DNA of 64,000 bases, taken from contig NZ_QUEE01000007.1 in NCBI RefSeq assembly GCF_003477885.1, forward strand, positions 186,001 to 250,000. The letters are read 5' to 3'. A program made the position numbers and the translations under genes. The notes beneath the pieces were generated by a model that ran no database searches, was not told where the DNA came from, and was given only the letters and a program-made list of their open reading frames with translations. The DNA comes from Lachnotalea sp. AF33-28 (GTDB lineage Bacteria > Bacillota > Clostridia > Lachnospirales > Lachnospiraceae). Shown one piece after another: positions 25,306 to 34,447 of the stretch; the first letter of the stretch is position 1; each line of letters starts with the position of its first letter.

Positions 25306-27425
25306 AAATATTGATATGTGGAGAATACGGAGTTTTTTGTAAAGAATTAATCAGCCGTCTCAAAAAAGAACGGCATACGGTATTTGTGATAACCGGGTCG
25401 GAGAAGCCGAGATTTCATAAACCGGCGGACGGAGTGTTTCAGGAATACAATTTCAGTTATCGCAGCAAAAGTATCAATACGGTTATGAAAAATGTGCAGG
25501 CCGACGTATTAATCATTACAGGCGCCTGCGATATCAAATATACCTGGCAGGACAAAAACCATGATTCGGTACGGTATCTGTCCGGCGTCACAAATCTTCT
25601 CATGTGCGCCAGGGATGCGGGAATCCGGCAGGTGATTTACTGCTCTTCCATGGGTGTTTATGAAGATTCACTTGAAGAGGTGATCACGAAGGAGAGTCCG
25701 TTGAAGGCGGATTCCGATGTCCTGCAGACCTATGTACAAATCGAGCACCTCTGTGATAAACAGCATGAAGGGGAGCGTTTCAGGATAACCAGAATTCGAT
25801 TCCCGGAGGTCTATGGGGACTATCGGGCCTATGAATACGATATATGCTCCCGGCTGCTTCATGATTTCTGGCACAGCAGGGAGGTGCTGCTGGCGCCTGA
25901 GAAACAGCATAGGGTGATGTACGTCCGGGACGCGGTAGACGTGCTGATGCGGGTGTTTGCGGACGAAAACCGGGACGCGGTCTACCTGGTGCCGGGAGAG
26001 ACTTTTACGGAGCAGCAGATAACGGATGAAATCAAATCGGTCGTCCCGAATCTGACAGCGGAGATAAAAAGTACGGAAACGCAGAGGCCATCCATACCGC
26101 TGGTGGAAGAAAACAGCCTGGAGGCGTTGGGATTTCGCGAAAAATATACGCTGAAGGCCGGGCTGTCCGAGTTTTACAGGGCATACGGAAAAGCACAGAA
26201 TATGGAGGACGGTAAAGAAAGCCGTATGGCTGTTCTTCGCAGAAAGCTGTTTCCTCTTTTGGAAAATGTGGGTCTGTTCGCGGCTGCCACCGCGGTGGCC
26301 TTTTTGCTGCGGGATACCTGGGCCGGGGAACATATCAATTTTTATCTGTTTTATATGGTGATTATATCTGTCGTATACGGATGCGGCCACGCGCTGATTG
26401 CGAGCCTGTTTGTATTTTTCATCAGAGCTGCACAGATGCTTTCCGGCACAGCGGGCATAGAGTATACCGCTTTTATTGACGCGCTTCAGATACTTGTTGT
26501 GGGAGTTTCCGTCGGATATATGCGGGATAAGTACAAAAGAAAAAATGACGACCTGGAGGATGAGAAGAAGTATTTCCAGAGCGAGCTCGTAGATATGACT
26601 AAGATTTACGACGGAAGCCGTTATCTGAAAGAGGTCTATGAAAAGCGGCTGATGAGCTATGAGAACAGCATGGCCAGAATCTATGAGATCGCAAGCCGCC
26701 TGGACTCCTGGGAACCGCAGAAGGTAATCTTTGAGGCGGTGGATGTGGCGAAGGAACTGCTGGATATCGAGGATGTGGCGATCTATATGGCCGGAAAGAA
26801 TGCGCAGTATCTAAGACTCATGGCCAGTTCCACGCCCCTTTCCAGAACGCTAGGCAAGTCCATCTGTGCGGATGAACAGTTCTTTATGCATGATGCGCTG
26901 GCGGAGCGCGCCGTGTACCGGAACAGGGAAATCGATTCGCAGCTGCCAAGCTATGCGTGCGGAGTTTTTACGGAGGGTAGTCTGACCGGCATTGTGATGC
27001 TCTGGACGAAGGAGCTGACCAAGATCAACCTGTACCAGTCCAACATGCTCGCCTTGCTGTGCCATCTGATCGAGGCGTCCATGAGCAGGGCAAAGGTATA
27101 CTGGAATGAGCTGTCCGGCCAATACATCGAGGGCACTGGCATTCTGCAGGAAGCAGGATTTCAGAAGATGCTGGAACTGTGTAAACAGGGGCGCAGAGAG
27201 AATAAGGTTCTCTATACGCTGCTTCATGTACCGAAGGAAGCGCTGGACAAAGATCGGACGGCAGTTTATGAAAAAGCGGGCCGGTTAGTCAGAGAGACCG
27301 ATTACATAGGGCAGACGCCGGATGGCCTTCGCATCATTCTGATGAATGCCAATGAACAGGAAAGCGATTATGTGTTGCAGCGTTTTCACAAAGCCGGTAT
27401 TCCGGTAGAAATTATAAGCGACTGA
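25302..27425 (+). CDS. PelD-like c-di-GMP receptor with N-terminal SDR/epimerase domain
   Basis: 707 residues. (1) Residues 1-300: Rossmann SDR-epimerase fold (MKILICGEYGVF, SSMGVYED); the usual YxxxK is YVQIE, so catalysis is doubtful. (2) About 315-410: three to four membrane helices. (3) About 410-450: coiled coil. (4) About 455-590: GAF-like domain. (5) About 605-707: GGDEF-like domain with no catalytic motif; RETD at 664-667 sits exactly five residues before PDGLR, which replaces GGDEF. RxxD five residues before GGDEF is the c-di-GMP inhibitory site. The helix-GAF-degenerate-GGDEF order is that of PelD. It likely activates polymer synthesis when c-di-GMP binds. Confidence 0.8.
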   Translation: MKILICGEYGVFCKELISRLKKERHTVFVITGSEKPRFHKPADGVFQEYNFSYRSKSINTVMKNVQADVLIITGACDIKYTWQDKNHDSVRYLSGVTNLLMCARDAGIRQVIYCSSMGVYEDSLEEVITKESPLKADSDVLQTYVQIEHLCDKQHEGERFRITRIRFPEVYGDYRAYEYDICSRLLHDFWHSREVLLAPEKQHRVMYVRDAVDVLMRVFADENRDAVYLVPGETFTEQQITDEIKSVVPNLTAEIKSTETQRPSIPLVEENSLEALGFREKYTLKAGLSEFYRAYGKAQNMEDGKESRMAVLRRKLFPLLENVGLFAAATAVAFLLRDTWAGEHINFYLFYMVIISVVYGCGHALIASLFVFFIRAAQMLSGTAGIEYTAFIDALQILVVGVSVGYMRDKYKRKNDDLEDEKKYFQSELVDMTKIYDGSRYLKEVYEKRLMSYENSMARIYEIASRLDSWEPQKVIFEAVDVAKELLDIEDVAIYMAGKNAQYLRLMASSTPLSRTLGKSICADEQFFMHDALAERAVYRNREIDSQLPSYACGVFTEGSLTGIVMLWTKELTKINLYQSNMLALLCHLIEASMSRAKVYWNELSGQYIEGTGILQEAGFQKMLELCKQGRRENKVLYTLLHVPKEALDKDRTAVYEKAGRLVRETDYIGQTPDGLRIILMNANEQESDYVLQRFHKAGIPVEIISD

Positions 27426-28345
27426 TGGGAGTTGAGATATTGGATGGCAAATTAATAGTATGGATGTTATGCTTGAACGCAGCTGCGGCGCTGGCATGTT
27501 TCCTGTATCAGTGCTTATGGAAAAAGGATGCCCGGCGGGGCGGGCTGTTTGCGGCTTTTTTTGTGCTGGTGCCTGTGGTGGGAGAACTGTTTGTCATGGG
27601 CGCGAATTTTATTAACTGGCTTTTTTTCCGAAAAGGCTATGCGGAATTGAGTGAAGATGAATTGAGCTTCAGCAAAAAGAGGACGCGCATGATTATCAGC
27701 GATGATATCGAGCGGGATTCCAATATCGTTCCGATTGAGGAGGCCCTGCGAATCTCCGATACCGTGGATAAGCGGCAGTCTTTTCTGGAGGTTTTAAAGA
27801 GGCCGGACGTGGAGGATTACACCGGGGGCATTCAGGATGCGATGGAACACGGCGATACGGAGGTGGTGCATTATGCCGCTTCCTATATTACCGATACGAT
27901 TGCAAAATATAAGGACGGCGAGCACAGGCTGCGGGAGCTCTGCAACAAAGACGCCACAGCGGAAGTATTGCTTGAGTATCTGCATTTCTGCAGCGATATT
28001 CTGAATAAAAAAATATTCAGCGAACCGGAGCAGCAGAACTATTTGCAGTATTATGGTTCCTATATGGATCAGCTCTACCAGCTGGATCCGGCAAAGGTGG
28101 ACGGAAGCATGATTGCGCGGCTTCTGGCCTTAATCAGGGGGGAGGAAGCATCCCCTGTCACAGAAAAGTGGATACAAAGAGCGGAGAATATGGTGACGCG
28201 GGATGTAGACGCGGCCAAAGCGGTTCTGGAATATTATTACGCAAAGAAAAACAGCGGGAAATTCCGGGACACTCTGGAGGCGGTCAAGGCGTCCGAGCTT
28301 GCGATAGACAGTGAGCTTTTGGAGTGGATTCGTTTTTTTTCATAG
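27425..28345 (+). CDS. PelE-like membrane/TPR protein
   Basis: 306 residues. Two N-terminal membrane helices (about 10-28, 38-60, ending GANFINWLFFR) are followed by a soluble alpha-helical region of TPR character (YTGGIQDAMEHGDTEVVHYAASYI.. pattern onward). Length, topology and position after the PelD-like gene match PelE, the partner that links PelD to the synthase complex. The start ATG overlaps the PelD-like stop by one base. Sequence similarity among PelE proteins is low, so position and topology carry much of the assignment. Confidence 0.75.
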   Translation: MGVEILDGKLIVWMLCLNAAAALACFLYQCLWKKDARRGGLFAAFFVLVPVVGELFVMGANFINWLFFRKGYAELSEDELSFSKKRTRMIISDDIERDSNIVPIEEALRISDTVDKRQSFLEVLKRPDVEDYTGGIQDAMEHGDTEVVHYAASYITDTIAKYKDGEHRLRELCNKDATAEVLLEYLHFCSDILNKKIFSEPEQQNYLQYYGSYMDQLYQLDPAKVDGSMIARLLALIRGEEASPVTEKWIQRAENMVTRDVDAAKAVLEYYYAKKNSGKFRDTLEAVKASELAIDSELLEWIRFFS

Positions 28346-28365
28346 CAGCTGTGTAGGAGAAAAGA

Positions 28366-30609
28366 ATGATCTGGGAGAATATGCGGACTCTTGTCTGCAG
28401 TACCGTCTGGTATCTGATTCTGACTTGTTTTATACCGTCGGTCTGTTTGAGTAAATATGTGAAACACAGGAATATAACTTTCCGTTTTTTCTTTTATCAA
28501 TGCGCGGGGAATCTGTATCTGAACTTTCTTATGCTGGCGCTGGGATATCTCAAATTTATAAACTTTTTTTCTGCCCTGGTATCGCTTATACTGATTCCCC
28601 TGATCCTGTGCTGCCTGCGGGAACACAGAGCGATCAGGCGGCGGGTGTCAAGGTACATACGTCTGTCTGAACAACTGTCTGCGGGAACCTATGGGGGCAG
28701 ACTTCTGGTCAAAGACATCGCCCTTCGCATAAAAAAAACGGCAGGTGATCTGTACAGAAACTATCTAAAGAGCAGGCTGCCCGAAATCCTGATATTCTGC
28801 GCGGTTATGACATGGATCATATGGTTTTACGGATGGTACAAACTGCACAACGCCGCCTACGGCCACACGGATGAGGAAACTCATCTGTATTGGATCAGCG
28901 AGCTGATCCATGGCAATATGTTCCCTGCAGGAATGTATCCTCACGGCATGCATACGCTGGTTGCCGCCATTACGGTGCTTACGGGACTGAATGTGGCGCG
29001 GGTATATCTGATGTTTTCCGTGCTGTCAACGGCTCTTGTATTCGGCTTTTCCTATTTGATGTTTCGAAAATGCATCGGCGGCCGCTATACGGCGCTGGTA
29101 GGATGGGTTATTTTCGTGCTGGCGGATGTGTTTCACACGGTTTCCTTTGTCCGTTTTCAGATTTCATTTCCGATGGAATTTGGACTGGCGGCCGCCTTCT
29201 GTATGGTGTATGCGATGCTTCACTACGCACAGTATAAAAAGAAGGGGGACCTGCTTTTATTCGGCCTAAGCATATCCTGGACTCTGATGGCGCATTTTTA
29301 TGTCACGATTTTCTGCGCAGTCATATGCGTCTGCTTTGGACTGGTGTATTTTGTCACGCTGATCCGCCGGAAGATGCTGCCGGGCTTTTTGATCGCGGGG
29401 ATCGCGGGCATAGCGCTTGCATGTGTCCCCTATATTGTCGGGTTTATGGCGGGATATCAGTTTGAACGATCGATTGAGTGGGCCTTCGGGGTGGCAGGAA
29501 CGAGCGCATCTTCCCGGGAAGATGCGGAGAACGAGGAGGATATGACAGCCGGAGAGCTGGCGGAAGAGACGCTGCAGGATCGGAATGAAGCCATGCTTGA
29601 GGCAATGCCTCCGGGCGCGTCAAAGCTCTGGATGCAGCAGGAGACGTATCTGACCTATAATTATGTAAACGGACATGTGACTGTCCGGGCGCTTATGGGA
29701 GCGGATATTGCGCTGTTTATCTATGCGTTGGGCGGACTGATTCTGTCTAAGGATAAAGAGCGGTTCAGGCGGTACCTGTTCTGGTCGGTGCTGTGGGAGG
29801 CGGGCGCAGTGCTGGCCTGTACCTATTATCTGGGCCTGCCTGCGATCATAGAAGTAAAGCGTATGGCCACTTTTTTAACATTTCTGACGGTTCCGCTGTT
29901 GTGCCTTCCTTTTGAAATACTGCGGCAGCTTTTAAAGCTTCTGCATGTGAAGGAGGATTGGAGCAGCAGGCTGATCTTCGGATGCGTTCTGGCGGAGCTG
30001 GTGTGTCTGGTATATACGGGAAAGGTAAAGAGCGGTCTGTATTACAATATTACCATATCCGAAGCGGATATGAGGGTCTGCCTGGAGCTGGTGGACAAAC
30101 ATGAGGACCATACCTGGACCGTAATATCGCCCACCAATGATCTGACACTGATACGGTATGACGGGTATCATTATGAGATCACAGATCTCATTAAAGAACT
30201 GGATGGGGGAGCGGACAGCGTTTATATTCCCACGCCTTTCATATATGCGGTGGTGGAAAAACATCCGATCTCTTTTGCCGATGACAGGAGGGAGATTGAC
30301 CACAGCGATATTGTATCCGCTTATAATGTAAAAGAGATCAGAGGGGAATATGCGCTGAAGGATGTGGAGTGGAATATGAATGATGGTACGGGCATACATG
30401 CGCTGGACGCCCCCTATTACTTCCAGAGAGAGATCCTGATGTCCAAGCTGCATTACTGGATGGAAACAGTCAGACAGGTATACCCCAATCACGTCACGGA
30501 ATTTTATGAGGATGAGCAGGTATGCGTCTACCAGATAAAACAGGACCCCTATTTTAAGCTGAACCTGGCGGTGGATTACCGGGTGCTTGCAAAGGAAAGT
30601 GTGGATTAG
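28366..30609 (+). CDS. Polytopic membrane protein, GT-C glycosyltransferase-like
   Basis: 747 residues with about 12-14 hydrophobic helices in the first 560 residues and a soluble C-terminal domain (about 560-747). An acidic stretch, GHTDEETHLYW (about 165-175), lies in the first external loop, where GT-C enzymes keep catalytic acidic residues. A second hydrophilic, Glu-rich loop lies near 385-415. I infer a polyprenyl-phosphate-sugar-dependent transferase working with the GT2 synthase encoded next. It is not part of the standard Pel set. No precise family recognised. Confidence 0.55.
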   Translation: MIWENMRTLVCSTVWYLILTCFIPSVCLSKYVKHRNITFRFFFYQCAGNLYLNFLMLALGYLKFINFFSALVSLILIPLILCCLREHRAIRRRVSRYIRLSEQLSAGTYGGRLLVKDIALRIKKTAGDLYRNYLKSRLPEILIFCAVMTWIIWFYGWYKLHNAAYGHTDEETHLYWISELIHGNMFPAGMYPHGMHTLVAAITVLTGLNVARVYLMFSVLSTALVFGFSYLMFRKCIGGRYTALVGWVIFVLADVFHTVSFVRFQISFPMEFGLAAAFCMVYAMLHYAQYKKKGDLLLFGLSISWTLMAHFYVTIFCAVICVCFGLVYFVTLIRRKMLPGFLIAGIAGIALACVPYIVGFMAGYQFERSIEWAFGVAGTSASSREDAENEEDMTAGELAEETLQDRNEAMLEAMPPGASKLWMQQETYLTYNYVNGHVTVRALMGADIALFIYALGGLILSKDKERFRRYLFWSVLWEAGAVLACTYYLGLPAIIEVKRMATFLTFLTVPLLCLPFEILRQLLKLLHVKEDWSSRLIFGCVLAELVCLVYTGKVKSGLYYNITISEADMRVCLELVDKHEDHTWTVISPTNDLTLIRYDGYHYEITDLIKELDGGADSVYIPTPFIYAVVEKHPISFADDRREIDHSDIVSAYNVKEIRGEYALKDVEWNMNDGTGIHALDAPYYFQREILMSKLHYWMETVRQVYPNHVTEFYEDEQVCVYQIKQDPYFKLNLAVDYRVLAKESVD

Positions 30610-31356
30610 ATGAAAAATATACTGATGCTGATTCCTGCATATAATGAGGAAGATAATATCGGAGAGCTGTTGAGTAAGATCACAGAGCAAAACATTGAGG
30701 AAACCATGGATGTTCTGGTGATCGACGACGGATCGCGTGATCGGACCGCGCAGATTGTAAGGGACAGTGGCTATAAGGTCATCAGTCAGATATTTAATAT
30801 GGGATATGGAGCGGCGTTGCAGACGGGTTATAAGTACGCTGTCAGCCGGGGATATGAGTATCTGATTCAGCTGGATGCGGACGGACAGCATGATCTGAAG
30901 AACGTGGAGCTCATCTGTAAGAAACTGGGATGCGGCGCGGGATCCGGAGACGAATATCCGGATATCGTCATTGGCTCGCGCTTTCTTGAGGGAAGCCAGT
31001 CTTTCGCAATCCCGCCGCTTAAAAGGCTTGCAATCCGGTTTTTCAGAAGCATCATCAGGAAGAATACGGGCTGCACGCTGACGGATCCGACCAGCGGTCT
31101 GCAGGGACTAAGCCGCAGCGCGTTTTCTTTTTACGCGGGGTACCGGAATTTCGATCTGAAGTATCCTGATATGAATATGGCAATTCAGATGCTCCTGCTC
31201 CGCTATAAGATTGAAGAATTTCCTGCAATCATGCATGAACGCACGTCGGGCGTATCTATGCATACCGGCCTGCTCAAGGTCGGCAGATATATGTTGTTGA
31301 TGATGCTTAGCAGCCTGAATGCGTATCTAAGATATAGAAGACGGGACAAACAATGA
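30610..31356 (+). CDS. GT2 glycosyltransferase, polyprenyl-phosphate-sugar synthase type
   Basis: 248 residues, soluble. LMLIPAYNEEDNIGELL, VLVIDDGSRDRTA, FNMGYGAALQTGYKYA and LDADGQH (DxD region) match DPM1-like GT2 enzymes that make undecaprenyl-phosphate-linked mannose, glucose or similar. It lacks the C-terminal helices of GtrB-type members. The start codon follows the preceding stop directly; its stop overlaps the next start by four bases. Together with DUF2304 and the GT-C-like protein it could add side groups to the polymer outside the membrane. Confidence 0.8.
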   Translation: MKNILMLIPAYNEEDNIGELLSKITEQNIEETMDVLVIDDGSRDRTAQIVRDSGYKVISQIFNMGYGAALQTGYKYAVSRGYEYLIQLDADGQHDLKNVELICKKLGCGAGSGDEYPDIVIGSRFLEGSQSFAIPPLKRLAIRFFRSIIRKNTGCTLTDPTSGLQGLSRSAFSFYAGYRNFDLKYPDMNMAIQMLLLRYKIEEFPAIMHERTSGVSMHTGLLKVGRYMLLMMLSSLNAYLRYRRRDKQ

Positions 31357-32996
31357 AGATATTTGAAAAATTTCGCCGCAGAAGGAAAAATCAGCTGAAA
31401 AGATTTCTGTTTCTGTACATAGTGGTAATTTTGTTTTTTCTCCTGCTCGCTTTTACAGCATTTGAAAATCTGGATGCGATCGGAGCTCTGTTCAGAAAGG
31501 GCGAGACTGCCGAGGAGCAGCGGCAGAGGGAACGAGCAGAGGCAATTAACGAGGCGCTGAAGTATAAAACGGAGAATGGCACGTCTGCGGATGAAACAGT
31601 AGTATGGATCTGGGGAACCCATGAGACAGTGTTTCCGCTCGTGGAAAATCAGTTGAAAGGCATGAAAATATCATACCGCAAAGCGGACGAACTCACGGAA
31701 TGCGCGCAGGCACAGGTTTTGTTTGTCTGTGAAGATGATTTTACAAAGGAACAGATCCAATGGTTTGACCGCAGCCGTGAAAACGGCATGGTCCTCATAT
31801 TTACGGACCTTCCAAAGGAAACGTATCTGCAGGATGAGCAGTTTTTGAAGCTGCTGGGAATCGGCAGGGTGAAGGGCATAAAGGATAAGACAGGACTTCG
31901 CATGACCGGGCGCACCTTATTTGGAGATATGAAGGAATGTGAGAGAGAATTTTCTCTGGAAGAGGTGGAGCTTGGCCAGTGCACAGAGGTTTATGCGTCT
32001 GCACTCGGGGAGCAGGACAAAGGAACAAAAACCGAAGATCTGGCCCCGGTTTTCTGGCGCTATCATACCTTGGGAAAAGCAGGGGACGTATATGTGGCGG
32101 ACCAGGTTTTGATGGAAAATCAGACCGGTATGGCGGTCATAAGCTTTTTATTTGAAGAGATATTTCAGACCTATATGTATCCTGTTGTCAATGCATACTG
32201 CTTTGCGATCAGAGGCATGCCCTATGCAGACAATTTTTCTTCCGAATATCTGCAGTCTGTCTATGGAAGGGATGCGCTGGGAGCGGAGAATGATATCTTT
32301 TTTCCGGAGCTTAGGCGGTGTGAGGATCGCTACAATTTGACGGGGACATGGTACAGCAGTGAGCGTGCGGCCGTCATGCAGTCAAAAAACCGGCTGATTC
32401 AATATTACCTTAAGAATATCAGGGAGCACGGCGATATCATCGGCGAGTGGAATGAGGAGACCGGCGCTCTGTACCTGGAGGATGCTTTTTCAAATAGGCT
32501 GAAGCTGTGGGATTCGTCGTTTTACTGGACTGAAAACGGGACCGTACAGTTGCCATATACTGACTTGCCGGCGGATGATTACAGGGATGTGCTGTTAAGG
32601 GACCTAAGCAGCGTCAAAGGCGCCGGATTTAACCTGGTTTTTGTGGATATGCGGCAGTTTTTGGATGAAGTCGGCAAGGCGGGCTGGGTACAGTTTGCCA
32701 AAAATCTGGAAACGGTTCTGGGAGTGGAGCAGGAGGAGATCTTCTGGCTGGATCGGGTATCCGTTAAGGAAGCGGTCTATCGGATTCTGGCCTATGAGGT
32801 CATGGAACCTAAGCTCACTTACGGTGAGGATGAAATTGGAATCGATATAGGAAATTTCTCCGGAGAGGCTTACTTTTACCTGAATACTACCAGACAGATA
32901 GAACGGGCGGACAACGCTTCGGTGAGCCGGATCTCGGATGATATCTATCTGGTAAAGGTTACAGAAAAAATATCGAAGATTTATCTGGAGCATTGA
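31353..32996 (+). CDS. PelA-position membrane-anchored protein, deacetylase-like but lacking catalytic residues
   Basis: 547 residues. One N-terminal helix (about 20-38), then an extracytoplasmic Rossmann-like region (VVWIWGTHETVF, VLFVCEDDFTKEQ), a middle region, and a C-terminal part that looks like a polysaccharide-deacetylase barrel (CFAIRGMPYADNFSS ... IREHGDIIGEWNEE). In active CE4-like enzymes the first segment carries Asp-Asp and the second two metal-binding His; here neither pattern is present. It occupies the PelA deacetylase slot before pelF. It resembles DUF2194-type proteins, but I cannot confirm this. It could be a non-catalytic partner. Confidence 0.55.
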   Translation: MKIFEKFRRRRKNQLKRFLFLYIVVILFFLLLAFTAFENLDAIGALFRKGETAEEQRQRERAEAINEALKYKTENGTSADETVVWIWGTHETVFPLVENQLKGMKISYRKADELTECAQAQVLFVCEDDFTKEQIQWFDRSRENGMVLIFTDLPKETYLQDEQFLKLLGIGRVKGIKDKTGLRMTGRTLFGDMKECEREFSLEEVELGQCTEVYASALGEQDKGTKTEDLAPVFWRYHTLGKAGDVYVADQVLMENQTGMAVISFLFEEIFQTYMYPVVNAYCFAIRGMPYADNFSSEYLQSVYGRDALGAENDIFFPELRRCEDRYNLTGTWYSSERAAVMQSKNRLIQYYLKNIREHGDIIGEWNEETGALYLEDAFSNRLKLWDSSFYWTENGTVQLPYTDLPADDYRDVLLRDLSSVKGAGFNLVFVDMRQFLDEVGKAGWVQFAKNLETVLGVEQEEIFWLDRVSVKEAVYRILAYEVMEPKLTYGEDEIGIDIGNFSGEAYFYLNTTRQIERADNASVSRISDDIYLVKVTEKISKIYLEH

Positions 32997-33025
32997 ATCG
33001 GATCGCGGAAAGGGCAGGTTGTTGA

Positions 33026-34447
33026 ATGAAAGTATGTTTGATAGTGGAGGGAGCTTATCCTTATGTAAATGGCGGTGTTTCCAGCTGGATTCAGCAGCTG
33101 ATCTGCAGTATGCCGGAAGTGGAATTTGTGGTTCAGACAATTGCGGCGGCGCCGGACGCCGGCCAGGAGTTTAAGTATAAGATTCCCTCCAATGTAAGTG
33201 AGATACAGGAGGTCTATCTGCTGGACGATGACTATATCTCAAACAGGATACAGCGTAAAATCCGGCTTACGGGGGAGGAGTACGATGCCTTTGAGAGCCT
33301 GATGTTTGGGCATAGCCCTGACTGGAACGTTATTATCCGTTTTTTTGCGGAAAAAGAGGTTTCCTTAAATGCGCTGCTGTCGGGGAAGGATTTTTATAAA
33401 ATGACGCTGAATTACTATAACGAGAATTTCAGCAGGGTCATTTTTTCCGATTTTCTTTGGACTATGCGTTCCCTGTATCTGCCGCTTTTTACGATTTTAA
33501 AATCCAGAATAGAAAAGGCGGATATCTATCATTCCGCTTCCGCCGGATATGCGGGGATCTGGGGAAGCCTGCAGACCAGCCGGACCGGCAGGCCGTTTTT
33601 GATGACGGAACACGGCATCTATACCCGTGAGCGGGAAGAGGAGATTATCAAGGCGGACTGGGTCAGCGGCATTTATAAGGATCTCTGGATCGAACAGTTT
33701 CGAAAAATCGGCGAATGCTGCTATCTGCATGCAGCCAGAGTGGTGTCGCTGTTTGAGGGTGCGAGAAAATTTCAGATTGAACTCGGATGTCCGGCGAATA
33801 AGACGATGGTCATCCCTAACGGAGTGAACCATAAAAATTTTGAAGGAATCGCGCAGAAAGAGGAACAGGATACATTCATAAATTTGGGAGCGGTGCTGCG
33901 CGTAACTCCTATAAAAGATGTCAAGACCCTGTTGAGCGCGTTTGCAATAGCGAAAAGCAGGGAGCCAAGGCTTAGGCTGTATATTATGGGCAGCATGGAG
34001 GAAGCGGAGGAGTATGCCGCGGAATGCCGTGAGATGGCGGAGGATATGCGGATACAGGATGTGGTATTCACCGGAATCGTACAGGTGAAAGAGTATATCG
34101 GAAAGATGGATTTCCTGATTCTGACCAGCATCAGCGAAGGCCAGCCTTTGTCAATCCTGGAGGGATTTGCGGCGAAGAAGCCTTATATTGCCACGGATGT
34201 GGGAAACTGCCGCGGGCTGATCTATGGAGAAGGAGATGGGTATGGCAGAGCGGGGGTTGTGGTTCCTGTCATGAATGTTGCCAGGATAGCGGAAGCGATT
34301 GTATCCCTCGCTGCCGATGCGGACAGACGGAAAATTATGGGGGAGGCAGGATACCGGCGGGCAGTCAGTGAGTATGACGAAAAAGATGTGTTCAGGAGGT
34401 ATCGGCAGCTTTATGATCAGCTTGTTGGGCAGGGAGAGGAGAAATAA
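33026..34447 (+). CDS. pelF: PelF-like GT4 glycosyltransferase (polymer synthase)
   Basis: 473 residues. The start MKVCLIVEGAYPYVNGGVSS is diagnostic of PelF, the cytoplasmic GT4 enzyme that polymerises amino sugars from UDP-sugar in Pel synthesis. The C-terminal GT-B half has VIPNGVNHKNF, GAVLRVTPIKDVKTLLSAF and the donor-binding/catalytic ISEGQPLSILEGFAAKKP. TTGTTGAATG precedes the start, with a weak ribosome site. It overlaps the PelG-like gene by one base, the same pair order as in known pel operons. Confidence 0.92.
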   Translation: MKVCLIVEGAYPYVNGGVSSWIQQLICSMPEVEFVVQTIAAAPDAGQEFKYKIPSNVSEIQEVYLLDDDYISNRIQRKIRLTGEEYDAFESLMFGHSPDWNVIIRFFAEKEVSLNALLSGKDFYKMTLNYYNENFSRVIFSDFLWTMRSLYLPLFTILKSRIEKADIYHSASAGYAGIWGSLQTSRTGRPFLMTEHGIYTREREEEIIKADWVSGIYKDLWIEQFRKIGECCYLHAARVVSLFEGARKFQIELGCPANKTMVIPNGVNHKNFEGIAQKEEQDTFINLGAVLRVTPIKDVKTLLSAFAIAKSREPRLRLYIMGSMEEAEEYAAECREMAEDMRIQDVVFTGIVQVKEYIGKMDFLILTSISEGQPLSILEGFAAKKPYIATDVGNCRGLIYGEGDGYGRAGVVVPVMNVARIAEAIVSLAADADRRKIMGEAGYRRAVSEYDEKDVFRRYRQLYDQLVGQGEEK

